Positions 7,611 to 15,278 of a stretch of DNA of 64,000 bases are shown piece after piece (the first letter of the stretch is position 1; the number at the start of each line of letters is the position of its first letter). The translations under genes and the position numbers were made by a program. Location: the NCBI GenBank assembly GCA_039680605.1, contig JBDKTA010000061.1, positions 1 to 64,000 of the forward strand. The letters are read 5' to 3'. The notes under the pieces are model-generated. The model made no database searches, was not told the origin of the DNA, and saw nothing but the letters and a program-made list of their open reading frames with translations. The stretch is from Planctomycetaceae bacterium. GTDB taxonomy: Bacteria > Planctomycetota > Phycisphaerae > SM23-33.

Positions 7611-8030
7611 GAGGAGTATTGGGCCACAGAGACACAGAGGTCACAGAGGGCGTTGAATAGAAAACAACAAACCTGCTCTGTACTGCTAACCGTCCATTTC
7701 TTTTCTTCCTACGAAGATTTGCTGCATCAGCGATGAGCCACAACACGGGATGGCATGAAACAACAACGCCATCCCGAGCCGACTCCGTCGGAGGTCCCCC
7801 CCGGTGTGGGAGAAACAAGATAGCTTCAATAGCAGCAGGATCAGGCCGCTGGCGTCGTGGGCAGGCCCCAAACGGAGGCTCACGGGGGGCCGGCTTGGGG
7901 CCTGGGGTCCTACGGCGACGGCGGCCGGCGAAACTGCTCAAGGCTCTGGGCGCCGAGAACCCGCCTTTGGTTGCGGCCGGGCGACAGCGAGGCCGCGCCA
8001 AGTTCTCTGTGCCTCTGTGGCCCACTCCTG
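7611..8030. repeat. Inverted pair of CACAGAG arrays flanking 350 bp of non-coding DNA
   Basis: Left arm about 7611-7650 (GAGGAGTATTGGGCCACAGA followed by further CACAGAGG-type units) and right arm about 8003-8030 (TTCTCTGTGCCTCTGTGGCC, then ACTCCTG) are complementary. The interior and the flanks up to the sigma gene at 8180 contain no convincing gene; apparent open frames are low-complexity and lack ribosome sites. A duplicated phrase GGCCGGCTTGGGG occurs at about 7888 and again near 8199. Confidence 0.75.
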
Positions 8031-8179
8031 AGACCATCCATCAGATCATAGCTGACAGATCACATACCTGGTGCCTCCGTCGCGACTTTCCTCCCGTGAC
8101 GGAGGCATTGCGTTCGAGGCGAAAATAATTTTCAATTAGTCAAAATTCTTCGCCCGCTGCTGCGTCTCATTGCCAGCGG

Positions 8180-8746
8180 GTGGGAGACGACAAAAGGGCC
8201 GGCTTGGGGTCCGGCCGAGCGAGTGCAGGCATTGTAGTGAAACGGCCTACAGAAGAGGACATAGCGGCATGGTACCCTTCACTGTTTTACTCTGCGCTGC
8301 GCCTGACTCGTTGCCCCGAAGACGCCGCTGATGTCACTCAGCAGGCGTTTCTTCGGGGCCTTGAAAACTGGGAGCAGTTTGATGGGCGGTCCAAGCCGGT
8401 AACCTGGCTGTTCAGCATCCTGCTCAACTGTGTACGCGACTGGGCCCGGCGCAACAAGCACCACCGCCAGGCCCAGCCGCTGGACGAATGGGCGATGCCG
8501 CGGGACCTTCAGGACGACCCGGCCGCCCAGGTGACGCGGCGGGAATCCGCCGCCGCCGCGCTCGAGGCCATCGGCGAACTCGATGCGCCCGTGCGAGCGG
8601 CGTTCGTCGTGACGGTGGTTGACGGGTATTCATACGGCGAAGCGGCCGAGATTCTCGATGTGCCGCTGGGGACAATCTCGTCGCGAGTGCATCAGGCCCG
8701 CACGCATTTGGCCGGCTTCGTCCGCGATCATAAAGGTGAGGCATGA
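8180..8746 (+). CDS. RNA polymerase ECF sigma factor
   Basis: Up to 188 residues. The listed start is a GTG at 8180; a GTG at 8237 (giving VKRPTEEDIAAWYP...) is equally possible and would remove an N-terminus that aligns with nothing. Region 2 is seen in ALRLTRCPEDAADVTQQAFL and VTWLFSILLNCVRDWARR; region 4 in IGELDAPVRAAFVVTVVDGY and the helix-turn-helix GEAAEILDVPLGTISSRVHQ. It overlaps the next gene by ATGA and heads an operon with a membrane anti-sigma-like protein, a secreted unknown and a CsgG-like protein, suggesting control of an envelope process. Confidence 0.88.
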   Translation: MGDDKRAGLGSGRASAGIVVKRPTEEDIAAWYPSLFYSALRLTRCPEDAADVTQQAFLRGLENWEQFDGRSKPVTWLFSILLNCVRDWARRNKHHRQAQPLDEWAMPRDLQDDPAAQVTRRESAAAALEAIGELDAPVRAAFVVTVVDGYSYGEAAEILDVPLGTISSRVHQARTHLAGFVRDHKGEA

Positions 8747-9639
8747 CGTCCATGGCACAGCACGATCTTGAACAGCGCATGCACGCGTTGATCTGCGGCC
8801 GCCTGGAAGGCGGCGAGCGCGCCGAACTGCTGGCGATGATCGCCTCGGACGCCGGCGCCCGCCAGGTGCTGGATGAGATGCTGACGCTCCAGCGCCTGGC
8901 GCGCGAGGCCTGCGGACATGACGAGGCCGCCCGGCGGGTCATGGAGACGTCTCTCAAGCAGCTCCAAACCCGCCTGCAAGCGCCGGCGGCGCCGCCGAGG
9001 TGGCGCATCTGGAAGGCCCGCCGCGTGGCGCGGAGCCTGTCGTGGGCTCTGCGTGCGGCGGCGGTGTTTATCGTGGCCGCATCGGTCTACGTGGCGTGGG
9101 ATTCGCACCAGAGGCTGACGCGGCAGTTGTCGCGCCTCGAGCAGGCGGTGCAGATGCCCCGCCTGGGCAGCGAGGAACTGGCGATGTTCCGCAACGTCTG
9201 GCAGCAGGTTCGCCAGGGCGACGACCAGGCGCCCTGGGTGCTGCTCGATGAGGGCGGCGGACGGTTCGGATATCTCCCGCAGCGACCGGGGCTCAAGTCT
9301 ACACTGGCCCTGGTGCGATGCCACATCATCGACAGCCAGACCCAGACCGTGCGGAAGATCCAGTTGGTCATGCCCCTGACCAGCGAATCGCGCCTGGCGC
9401 TGAGCGAGGCGGGGGAGTTCAACGGAAAGACAATCTCGCTCGACGTCGTCGGCGCCGGCGACAGCACCGTCGTCGGGCTGCGGGTGGGGGGGGCCGGCGA
9501 AGGCGCCACCGGCGTCAGCGGACGAGTGACTTTGGACAGCGGCCCGGTTGAAGTAGGCCAGTTCAGGCTCAACGGCCAGACCCTGCACGTCGTCGTGCAG
9601 GCGCTGGCGCTGGGGACGGGACAGCCCGGGCCGGCTTGA
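8743..9639 (+). CDS. Membrane-anchored anti-sigma factor-like protein
   Basis: 298 residues, starting in an ATGA overlap with the sigma gene and preceded by AAAGGTGAGG. Residues about 1-85 are a helical cytoplasmic domain (EQRMHALICGRLEGGERAEL...), a basic linker follows, and one transmembrane helix lies near residues 103-120 (ALRAAAVFIVAASVYVAW). A short coiled coil (LTRQLSRLEQAV) leads into a beta-rich periplasmic domain of about 150 residues with no recognised signature. Position and topology argue that the N-terminal part holds the adjacent sigma factor and the outer part receives a signal. No zinc-finger HxxxCxxC motif is present. Confidence 0.75.
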   Translation: MTSMAQHDLEQRMHALICGRLEGGERAELLAMIASDAGARQVLDEMLTLQRLAREACGHDEAARRVMETSLKQLQTRLQAPAAPPRWRIWKARRVARSLSWALRAAAVFIVAASVYVAWDSHQRLTRQLSRLEQAVQMPRLGSEELAMFRNVWQQVRQGDDQAPWVLLDEGGGRFGYLPQRPGLKSTLALVRCHIIDSQTQTVRKIQLVMPLTSESRLALSEAGEFNGKTISLDVVGAGDSTVVGLRVGGAGEGATGVSGRVTLDSGPVEVGQFRLNGQTLHVVVQALALGTGQPGPA

Positions 9640-9673
9640 GAAGCCACCCGGGCGGGGATACAGGGACGGGGTA

Positions 9674-10660
9674 ATGGGTCCAGTGCGAGCCATCATGGCC
9701 GCCGGCGCGATCCTGGGCGCGGCGGCGGCAGGGTTGTCGCCGGGCAACGTGGCCCAGCGGCCGACGGCGTGGTCCGCCGCGGCGATGAACCTGCACGGCG
9801 CTCCGCAGGCGGTGCATCGCATGATGGGCTCGGGGGGTCTGGCGGTGCTCGTCAGCGGTCCGCCCGGCGCCAAGGGCCGCTGGCAGTTCGGATATCAGGA
9901 CGTGGTGATCGCTCACGGCAGCGTCCAACTGGACGCTCAGGGCCTCGGGCAGATCAAGCTGCTCGTGGCGCCGGTCCGGGCAAGGCTGGAGTGTACGCTG
10001 CTGGTGACGGATGGCCGCCGCAGCACGATGAACGTGGTGGTCTTTCCGCGATCGCGGCTGGAACATAATCGCCGCGGCATCGAGGCGTTGTCGCTGGCGG
10101 CTGTGGACCCGCGCGGGCTGCTGCACAAGGCGCTGGTCGAGGAAGGCGTGGCGTTTGCCGACGCGACGGCCTCGCCGGCGGATGACGACTCGGCCGCCGC
10201 AGTCATGATCGTGGGCGGCTACGACGACCCCGCCGCCCTGGCGCAATTGTGCCGCGGCCTCGACCGCCGGGTGCGCGCGGGCATGGACCTGATCGTGCTG
10301 GACCCGCCGCCGCTGTGGAGTGGGTGGGGCCTCTCGGTAGAAGCGGGCGACCTGAGCGGACCGGTGCTGCTGGACAAGCGGCTCGGACAGGCGCTCGAGA
10401 CCGCCGATCTCGGGCGCGGACCGTGGCCGGCGACCATCAAAGGCGGCACGGCGCTGGCCTGGGTCGCCGGCGGTGGCGCGGCGCCGGCGGCGCTTATGGT
10501 CGACACGACCGTCGGCAAAGGACATGTGATCGTGGCGGCGTTGCCGCAGGCAACAGCCCCCTTGACGGATGCGGTGGGGCGAGGCGTAATGGACGAGGCC
10601 CTGCTGTGGGTGCTCAAACGCAGGTCCGCTGCCGGCGGACCGCAGGAGATACGACGATGA
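9674..10660 (+). CDS. Secreted protein of unknown function in ECF operon
   Basis: 328 residues. ATG at 9674 follows GGACGGGG and opens a hydrophobic, alanine-rich signal peptide (IMAAGAILGAAAAGLSPG). An Ig-like beta domain may cover residues 55-130; the rest has a Rossmann-like pattern (AAAVMIVGGYDDPAALAQLC, then GMDLIVLDPPP and GKGHVIVAALPQ) reminiscent of class I glutamine-amidotransferase-like folds found in secreted planctomycete proteins, but without a catalytic Cys or His that I can place. The stop overlaps the start of the CsgG-like gene (ATGA). Function unknown. Confidence 0.7.
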   Translation: MGPVRAIMAAGAILGAAAAGLSPGNVAQRPTAWSAAAMNLHGAPQAVHRMMGSGGLAVLVSGPPGAKGRWQFGYQDVVIAHGSVQLDAQGLGQIKLLVAPVRARLECTLLVTDGRRSTMNVVVFPRSRLEHNRRGIEALSLAAVDPRGLLHKALVEEGVAFADATASPADDDSAAAVMIVGGYDDPAALAQLCRGLDRRVRAGMDLIVLDPPPLWSGWGLSVEAGDLSGPVLLDKRLGQALETADLGRGPWPATIKGGTALAWVAGGGAAPAALMVDTTVGKGHVIVAALPQATAPLTDAVGRGVMDEALLWVLKRRSAAGGPQEIRR

Positions 10661-11718
10661 CCATCAGAACGATCCTGGGCATATCCGCATTGGCAATGGT
10701 CTCAGCCGCCTACGCGCAGGGGCCCGCGGCGGAGCAGGGGACCCCCGTCGCCACGACCCGCCCGGCGGCCGCTATCAGCATGGCGATACTCGACTATGAA
10801 GTCACCTTCGAAGGCAGCGGCGACATGGGGCGGCAGATCGCCGACGTGCTGACGGCGCGGTTGAGCGTCGAGGACAGCTTTACACTCGTCGAGCGGGCCA
10901 AGCTCGGAAAGGTGCTCACCGAGCAGAAGCTCAAGCTCTCCGGGCTGGTCGACCAGGACCAGGCCGCCCAGGTCGGAAAGCTCACCGGGGCGCAGCTTCT
11001 GGTGATGGGCAAGGCCTTCAAGCTCGACAGCAAGCTGATGATCGTCACGAAAGTCGTGGGCGTCTCGACCGGGCGCGTCAAGGGCACGCTCAAGTCGGTC
11101 GATCTCAAAGCCCCGCTGTCGGATGCCCTGACAGCCGTCGCCGAAGACGTCGCCGCCATCATTAATAAGAGCGGCGAGCAGCTCCTGCCGGCCGACCTGA
11201 AACTGGCCGATCCGGTTGTGGAGCTCAAGAAGAAACTCGCCGGCAAGGCCCTGCCGAAGATCGCCGTGGTGATTCCCGAGACGCACCTGACGCGGGCGGT
11301 GATCGACCCTGCCGTCGAGACCGAGATCAAGAAGACGCTCATCGCCGCCGGCGTGACGGTGGTGGATACCGGCAGGAACGATCTGGCCGACTGGGCCAAG
11401 GCCCTGGCTAAGAAGCAGGACTCGCCCTGGCCCGAGGCGCTGAAGGACGCCGACTACGTCATCATCGGCGAGGCCTTCAGCGAGACCGCCGGCCGCATCG
11501 ACGATCTGCTCTCGTGCGCCGCCCGGGCCGAGATCAACGTCATCGAACGCAAGAGCGGCAAGATCATCCACGCCGACCGCCAGACGGACCGCGCCGTCGA
11601 CCTGGCCGAAGCCATCGCCGCCAAAACCGCCCTGCAAAAAACCGGCCGCCGCCTGGCCCTGGGCATCCTGCAGCATCTTGCAGACACCCTGCCCGCCGCG
11701 CCCAAGCCTCAGCCGTAG
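10657..11718 (+). CDS. CsgG-like secreted protein
   Basis: 353 residues beginning MTIRTILGISALAMVSAAYA in an ATGA overlap with the preceding gene; the signal peptide ends near AYAQG. The core matches the CsgG/TolB-N type fold: ISMAILDYE, then VLTARLSVEDSFTLVERAKL followed by GKVLTEQKLKLSGLVDQ and LTGAQLLVMGKAFK. In characterised systems this fold forms outer-membrane secretion channels or senses envelope state. A second CsgG-like unit seems to start near residue 205 (LPKIAVVIPETHLTRAVIDP). It lacks an obvious lipobox Cys. Its place behind a sigma/anti-sigma pair suggests an envelope-linked regulon. Confidence 0.8.
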   Translation: MTIRTILGISALAMVSAAYAQGPAAEQGTPVATTRPAAAISMAILDYEVTFEGSGDMGRQIADVLTARLSVEDSFTLVERAKLGKVLTEQKLKLSGLVDQDQAAQVGKLTGAQLLVMGKAFKLDSKLMIVTKVVGVSTGRVKGTLKSVDLKAPLSDALTAVAEDVAAIINKSGEQLLPADLKLADPVVELKKKLAGKALPKIAVVIPETHLTRAVIDPAVETEIKKTLIAAGVTVVDTGRNDLADWAKALAKKQDSPWPEALKDADYVIIGEAFSETAGRIDDLLSCAARAEINVIERKSGKIIHADRQTDRAVDLAEAIAAKTALQKTGRRLALGILQHLADTLPAAPKPQP

Positions 11719-11755
11719 CCTTGGGTGCTGCGCATTGCGATGAAAAGGATATGCC

Positions 11756-12196
11756 ATGCAGCGACTTGGACCGACAATCATTGTGATCTGGATAGCTGCT
11801 GGTTGTTCTGACGGCCATACCCTGCTCGTGTCTCAAAACGATCCCTCTGCGAAGGAGATTCTTGCCGCTGTTGCGCGCGTGCGACCAGGAATGAGCGTCG
11901 AGCAGATGCTCCAGGAGATAGTTCCCGTCGCGAACAGTTCTCCGTGTTTTCAGCGAATGTCCAGCAACGAGGTGCGCTACTTCTTTGTCCTTGGCGCCAA
12001 CAGCCAGATTCAGATCATGGTTCGCTCCCCCAAAAACCTCCCGCAAATCTACCCGGATTACGCTGACGGCATCATCATCAGCGTGGGAAAGATCGAGCCC
12101 CTTCAGAAGTGGCCCAGGCGCAAGTACGAGGATAGCAATGGTGAGCGAGAGGATTTCAAAGACATGGGCCTGCACCTTGTGTCGGGCGCGCAGTAA
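11756..12196 (+). CDS. Small lipoprotein of unknown function
   Basis: 146 residues; AAGGAT lies 7 nt before the ATG. The N-terminus MQRLGPTIIVIWIAAGCSDG is a lipoprotein signal with lipobox IAAGC, so the mature protein would be attached at Cys17. The body contains VRPGMSVEQMLQEIVPVA, like the short SmpA/BamE-type 'G-M-s-x-e-q-V' motif, but no family is certain. It follows the CsgG-like gene by 37 nt and may be the last gene of that operon. Local base composition is less GC-rich than neighbouring genes. Confidence 0.7.
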   Translation: MQRLGPTIIVIWIAAGCSDGHTLLVSQNDPSAKEILAAVARVRPGMSVEQMLQEIVPVANSSPCFQRMSSNEVRYFFVLGANSQIQIMVRSPKNLPQIYPDYADGIIISVGKIEPLQKWPRRKYEDSNGEREDFKDMGLHLVSGAQ

Positions 12197-12266
12197 GCGG
12201 AGCAGTGTCATCGTCAGAGAGAAAGTCGCGAAGATATTTTCTTGAAGGTGAAACAGGAGAAACAGC

Positions 12267-12746
12267 ATGTGCAACAGATATTCCGGAGCAAGGGTCTTCC
12301 TGGTTCTTCTTGCCCTCTTTGCTGCTATCTCAGTTGCCGCATGTCGGACCCGCACGCGAGGACAATTTGCGGTGTGCATCACGAGCGCTTCGGCCCAAAC
12401 AGTTGTGGTGGGGACACAAGAAGTCGATAAGGCTGCGCTGGCGAAGAAACTGGACGCTCATCCGTTGCCAGTTGAGGTGGAAATTTTCGGTACCTTGGGC
12501 GAGACAGATTTACAAGGTCTGTCGGTCGAGCAGCTAAGAACCAGGGCTTCTATACGGGGCCCTCGATACCAGTTGCTGGCAATCGAGGGGAAGAAGGTAG
12601 TTGTGGTCCAGAAGGAAGCACTAGAGGGGAATACCGATTTTGAGATCATTCGCGCTGATGAGGCCCTCGCTCGCTTTACGCTTGTTGAGAGAATCGCCAA
12701 GGATAGTAACAATGTGTTAGCCACGGCCAGTGTTAGCAGGGAGTGA
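12267..12746 (+). CDS. Small lipoprotein of unknown function
   Basis: 159 residues. GGAGAAACAGC precedes the ATG. The signal VFLVLLALFAAISVAACRTR carries a lipobox (VAAC) and predicts an anchored lipoprotein. The rest (AALAKKLDAHPLPVEVEIFG, later EGKKVVVVQKEALEGNT) is soluble, alpha/beta-like and matches no family I can name. It sits in a run of small exported proteins with lower GC and several dispersed repeats, consistent with an accessory segment. Confidence 0.65.
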   Translation: MCNRYSGARVFLVLLALFAAISVAACRTRTRGQFAVCITSASAQTVVVGTQEVDKAALAKKLDAHPLPVEVEIFGTLGETDLQGLSVEQLRTRASIRGPRYQLLAIEGKKVVVVQKEALEGNTDFEIIRADEALARFTLVERIAKDSNNVLATASVSRE

Positions 12747-12750
12747 CGAT

Positions 12751-12775
12751 AATCCGGGACGGTTACTCTTTTCCG
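12751..12775. repeat. Short dispersed repeat AATCCGGGACGGTTACTC, copy 1
   Basis: The sequence AATCCGGGACGGTTACTC followed by a T-rich tail and CCG occurs directly after the stop of the lipoprotein gene at 12746. A second nearly identical copy starts at 13757 after the next gene. Its look (GGGAC-G-GT-AC followed by T's) recalls the REP-type 'gggacagtcacc' repeats that accompany IS200-like REP transposases elsewhere. Confidence 0.8.
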
Positions 12776-12790
12776 ATAGATAGGATCGCA

Positions 12791-13013
12791 AGCCGCTTCA
12801 GCGGCTTTTGTCCCGCCGGGAGGCGGGCTTAGCCCCGGCGTTTTACGCCGGGGGTCGAGAGCGGGTCTGTGACTCCCGCCCCAGCCCGCTTCAGCGGGCT
12901 TATTTGGAAGCCCGCTGAAGCGGGCTGACAAAGAGGCAGAGGCCGATTCGCGCCAGGGCTAAAGGCCCTGGCCTAACCGCGGCTGCGCCGCGACAAAGGC
13001 CGCTGAAGCGGCC
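12791..13013. repeat. Composite eight-hairpin cassette, copy 1
   Basis: A 223-bp block of eight consecutive hairpins in fixed order: AGCCGC/GCGGCT (12791-12806), CCCGCC/GGCGGG (12812-12827), CCCCGGCG/CGCCGGGG (12833-12853), AGCCCGC/GCGGGCT twice (12883-12900 and 12909-12926), GCCAGGGC/GCCCTGGC-type (12952-12972), CGCGGC/GCCGCG (12978-12992) and GGCCGC/GCGGCC (12998-13013). The same order occurs reversed at 20928-21149. It fills the gap between two lipoprotein genes; no coding potential. Confidence 0.92.
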
Positions 13014-13070
13014 TGCTTTATGTGCCGGCCTGTGATCGTCGCAGAAACTCGGCACAATGAGGATTTTGCC

Positions 13071-13733
13071 ATGCGAAGAATACGATCAAGTCTGCGCGTC
13101 GACGCCAATGTGCTGTTGATGTGTCTCGTTACATCGTCATTTGGGTGTGGACAATCACGTGGCCCTTCTCTAATACGCATAACTGCACATGCGGAAAACA
13201 CGTCACCTCGAATGATGCGAGAACGTGTGGCGTTGCCTATTCTTCAGCAGATCCAGCATGGTGCAATTTCTCATTATCTAAATGGACCGATCGTGAGCAT
13301 CAGTCAAATGGGTGAAGTAGCTGTTTATCTTCGCCTACCTCAAGACAGAGTTCAGTCTCTCCTGACCGTCATCAATTCGACGACAGAGCAGCTTCCGGTG
13401 AATACTCACGTCACAGTCGATCTCGACACGCGGGCCATACCGGTAGTGACTGCCAAGATGATCAGTATGGTTGAAATTCAAGTCCTTGTTCCAGAGCTGC
13501 CGCGGTATAACCTTGATAGGGAAACGGCTGAAGAGGCTGCTCGTAAATTCAGGCGAGTGCTGCCACCTGAAGTGACACCAGGCCAAATCTCTCAGCGGTT
13601 TCATGATACTACCATTGTGAGTCCATCTGGTCCCGTCGCACTGTCCGCGATAGCTGCAATTTCAATTGTGGAACAGCCAAGCCATATTGTTGACACTATC
13701 CCAGCCGGCGAGGAGCGGCCAACAAAACAATAG
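13071..13733 (+). CDS. Lipoprotein resembling an RND porter (periplasmic) domain
   Basis: 220 residues from the ATG at 13071 (MRRIRSSLRVDANVLLMCLV), preceded by GAGG; lipobox SFGC predicts a lipoprotein. The mature sequence reads like the periplasmic porter subdomains of RND efflux permeases: RERVALPILQQIQ ... GPIVSISQMGEVAVYLRL, then VEIQVLVPELPRYNLDRETA, and IVSPSGPVALSAIAAISIVE followed by P-S-H-I. Those correspond to the 'V-x-x-P-I-E', 'Y-x-L-x-x-x-x-V' and 'V-x-L-x-d-I-A' elements of HME-type RND pumps, here without any transmembrane core. It may be a decayed or repurposed fragment. The family match is by eye only. Confidence 0.6.
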   Translation: MRRIRSSLRVDANVLLMCLVTSSFGCGQSRGPSLIRITAHAENTSPRMMRERVALPILQQIQHGAISHYLNGPIVSISQMGEVAVYLRLPQDRVQSLLTVINSTTEQLPVNTHVTVDLDTRAIPVVTAKMISMVEIQVLVPELPRYNLDRETAEEAARKFRRVLPPEVTPGQISQRFHDTTIVSPSGPVALSAIAAISIVEQPSHIVDTIPAGEERPTKQ

Positions 13734-13756
13734 TGGATGATATAGGGAAGACGGGG

Positions 13757-13783
13757 AATCCGGGACGGTTACTCTTTTTCGGC
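13757..13783. repeat. Short dispersed repeat AATCCGGGACGGTTACTC, copy 2
   Basis: Near-identical to the copy at 12751-12775, again about 20 nt after a stop codon (13733), and 11 nt before the next start. A looser match (AATCTGGGACAGTCACC) occurs at 14088-14104 inside the following reading frame. Confidence 0.8.
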
Positions 13784-13793
13784 GGGACGAACA

Positions 13794-14255
13794 ATGAAAG
13801 TTAATCAAGGCATCGCAGCGTATGTCGTGAGCCTGTTGCTCTCAGTCGGCGGTTGTGCGGCGGTGTGGGTTGCTTTTGGTTATGCCATGGCGCGGGCCGA
13901 CTCCTGGGGGCCGCCCGCAGAACGGGATTATTCCTCCGCCAGCGGCGGGTTTGTCGCCCACGTCACCCCCGGCCGCGAACGCTATGACGAGAGCCGGAAG
14001 GGATGGGTGCAGGAGAAAGCTGCCCGCCTTGAGGTTTTTCGAGTGTCAAAGAGGACGCGAACGCTCGAATGGGCTTGCGATCTCGATAATCTGGGACAGT
14101 CACCTGTTTCATGGCGGGTGCTTGACAATGCTGGGAACCTTTTCTTGACCTGCAGTTTGCGGGGGGACGTCCACCGCTTTCACCTGCCAGCCGACGGTGT
14201 GCGTTTACGCGCGCACTCTGCCCCCGGAAAGTTGGCCCCTTCATTTGGCCAATGA
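13794..14255 (+). CDS. Small membrane or exported protein of unknown function
   Basis: 153 residues with a hydrophobic N-terminus (VVSLLLSVGGCAAVWVAFGY) that is either a signal anchor or a lipoprotein signal (GGC). The exported part has SGGFVAHVTPGRERYDESRK and WRVLDNAGNLFLTCSLRGDV, resembling the repeated 'F-V-l-x-V-x-P-G-x' and 'V-s-d-d-G-x-x-v-T' phrases of short PQQ/propeller-like planctomycete proteins. Those relatives are usually longer, so this copy may be truncated at its 3' end. The ribosome site is weak (GGGA). Moderate confidence that it is expressed. Confidence 0.5.
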   Translation: MKVNQGIAAYVVSLLLSVGGCAAVWVAFGYAMARADSWGPPAERDYSSASGGFVAHVTPGRERYDESRKGWVQEKAARLEVFRVSKRTRTLEWACDLDNLGQSPVSWRVLDNAGNLFLTCSLRGDVHRFHLPADGVRLRAHSAPGKLAPSFGQ

Positions 14256-14307
14256 AAGCGGTGGGCGTCCCAGGCCCCCGGCCGCGAACGTGCGGGATCG
14301 GCGACGG

Positions 14308-14703
14308 TCACTTCTCCAGGTGCCCAACAAGGCTGCGTCGCGCTTCCCACCACTGGTTGCCGTCGCGCGAGACGTAGTGCTTGCCTTCCTTCTTACCGAC
14401 CTGGAATGACATCTGTCCGCAGACTTCGCTGTCGAAGATGAAGATGATCCGGTTCTTGTCGACCACGGTATAGGTGCCAGTCTCTTCATCCAGTGCCGTT
14501 TTGGCCCCCGGCAGGCCATCGAAGAAGCGGATGTATTTGGAATTGGCTCGCAGGACCCAGGTCTCCTTCACGTGCGACCCGGCCACGTCATATTCAAACT
14601 GCCAGATGCCCAGGCACTCGATGTGGTCGACGCCAGCCATTTCGCCGCCGCCCGCCAGTCCCGCGATCAGTAGGGCGCCCGCCAGCACATGTGTCTTGAT
14701 CAT
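14308..14703 (-). CDS. Small secreted protein of unknown function (lipocalin-like size)
   Basis: 131 residues starting MIKTHVLAGALLIAGLAGGG after AAGGAAC; signal peptide ends around residue 20. The mature domain is beta-rich: LGIWQFEYDVAGSHVKETWV, then YTVVDKNRIIFIFDSEVCGQ and HYVSRDGNQWWEARR, in the manner of a small single-domain beta-barrel or a 'lipocalin-like/DUF' extracytoplasmic protein. No active-site motif stands out. It is convergent with the preceding plus-strand gene and ends in the 50-bp gap between them. Confidence 0.6.
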   Translation of the reverse strand: MIKTHVLAGALLIAGLAGGGEMAGVDHIECLGIWQFEYDVAGSHVKETWVLRANSKYIRFFDGLPGAKTALDEETGTYTVVDKNRIIFIFDSEVCGQMSFQVGKKEGKHYVSRDGNQWWEARRSLVGHLEK

Positions 14704-15278
14704 AAAGTTCCTTTCAGCCTATTCGCTATGTGACACCTGCCACGGCATCATGCACAGGTTTCCCTGCCACGCAGGGGGACAAATCCCAATGGCCCTAAGT
14801 TAAGCGTTTTCGGATTGCAATGGCACACTAAATAAAGGCCTGCCTTGGCGAGGAGATGAAGGTGAACGGTCCATTGCTCACAGGCAAGAAGGCCTGCAAT
14901 GCCGCGGCGTGCGTCTTCGCCAAAGGCCGGTACGTCCACCGCATGCACGGTCGCCTGGATGCCGGCCGAGGCGCACCAGGTACCTAAATAATTGTCGTAT
15001 ATGGGGTTGTGACATAGGAGGCTCGCGGGAATGTATTCTCCATGCCTTCGACAGGCGCACTATGCGCACCTGAAGACGGCGAAACCGCTGTGAAAAGTAC
15101 AACAAAGTGCAAGGAAGTGGAATTGTGGCACAGCCCCTACCACTTTTGCGGGTGATGCGTCGGTGCGGCTTTGCTGCATTGTGGCGGCCCGGGTGAACAC
15201 TGGCGTCTGAGGCCGCCGCGGGGTAATCTGTCGTCGAGTCCTGGGGGCACAAGGCCTTGGGACGGATCGGGAATCGTG
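14704..15278. other. Gene-poor gap with a dispersed repeat
   Basis: No convincing gene in these 575 bp. There is a CCTGCCACGCAGG palindrome near 14762-14776, a phrase GGCCCTAAGTTAAGCG at about 14791 typical of IS-flanking debris in planctomycetes, and a 50-bp repeat (15079-15128) shared with 62189-62239. A 43-codon frame (14856-14987, ATG after CGAGGAG) is too short and unmatched to call. Confidence 0.6.
15079..15128 (+). repeat. 50-bp dispersed repeat, copy 1
   Basis: The sequence starting GCGAAACCGCTGTGAAAAGT and ending GGAATTGTGG is about 92% identical to the reverse complement of 62189-62239. The core (AAGTACAACAAAGTGCAAGG) is unchanged. It lies 150 bp upstream of the large CsgG-module protein gene. 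Confidence 0.85.

Noticed and set aside
7147-8037. Minus-strand open frame over the Tyr-rich gene and the 7611-8030 repeat
   Set aside because: Crosses a terminator and repeat arms, composition typical of translated repeats.
8195-8240. Terminator or riboswitch ahead of the second ECF sigma gene
   Set aside because: The GGCCGGCTTGGGGTCCGGCC palindrome overlaps the alternative start region and has no T-run; no riboswitch consensus seen.
14856-14987. 43-codon plus-strand frame with a fair ribosome site (GAGGAG)
   Set aside because: Too short, no recognisable family, and placed in a repeat-bearing gap; not enough to call.
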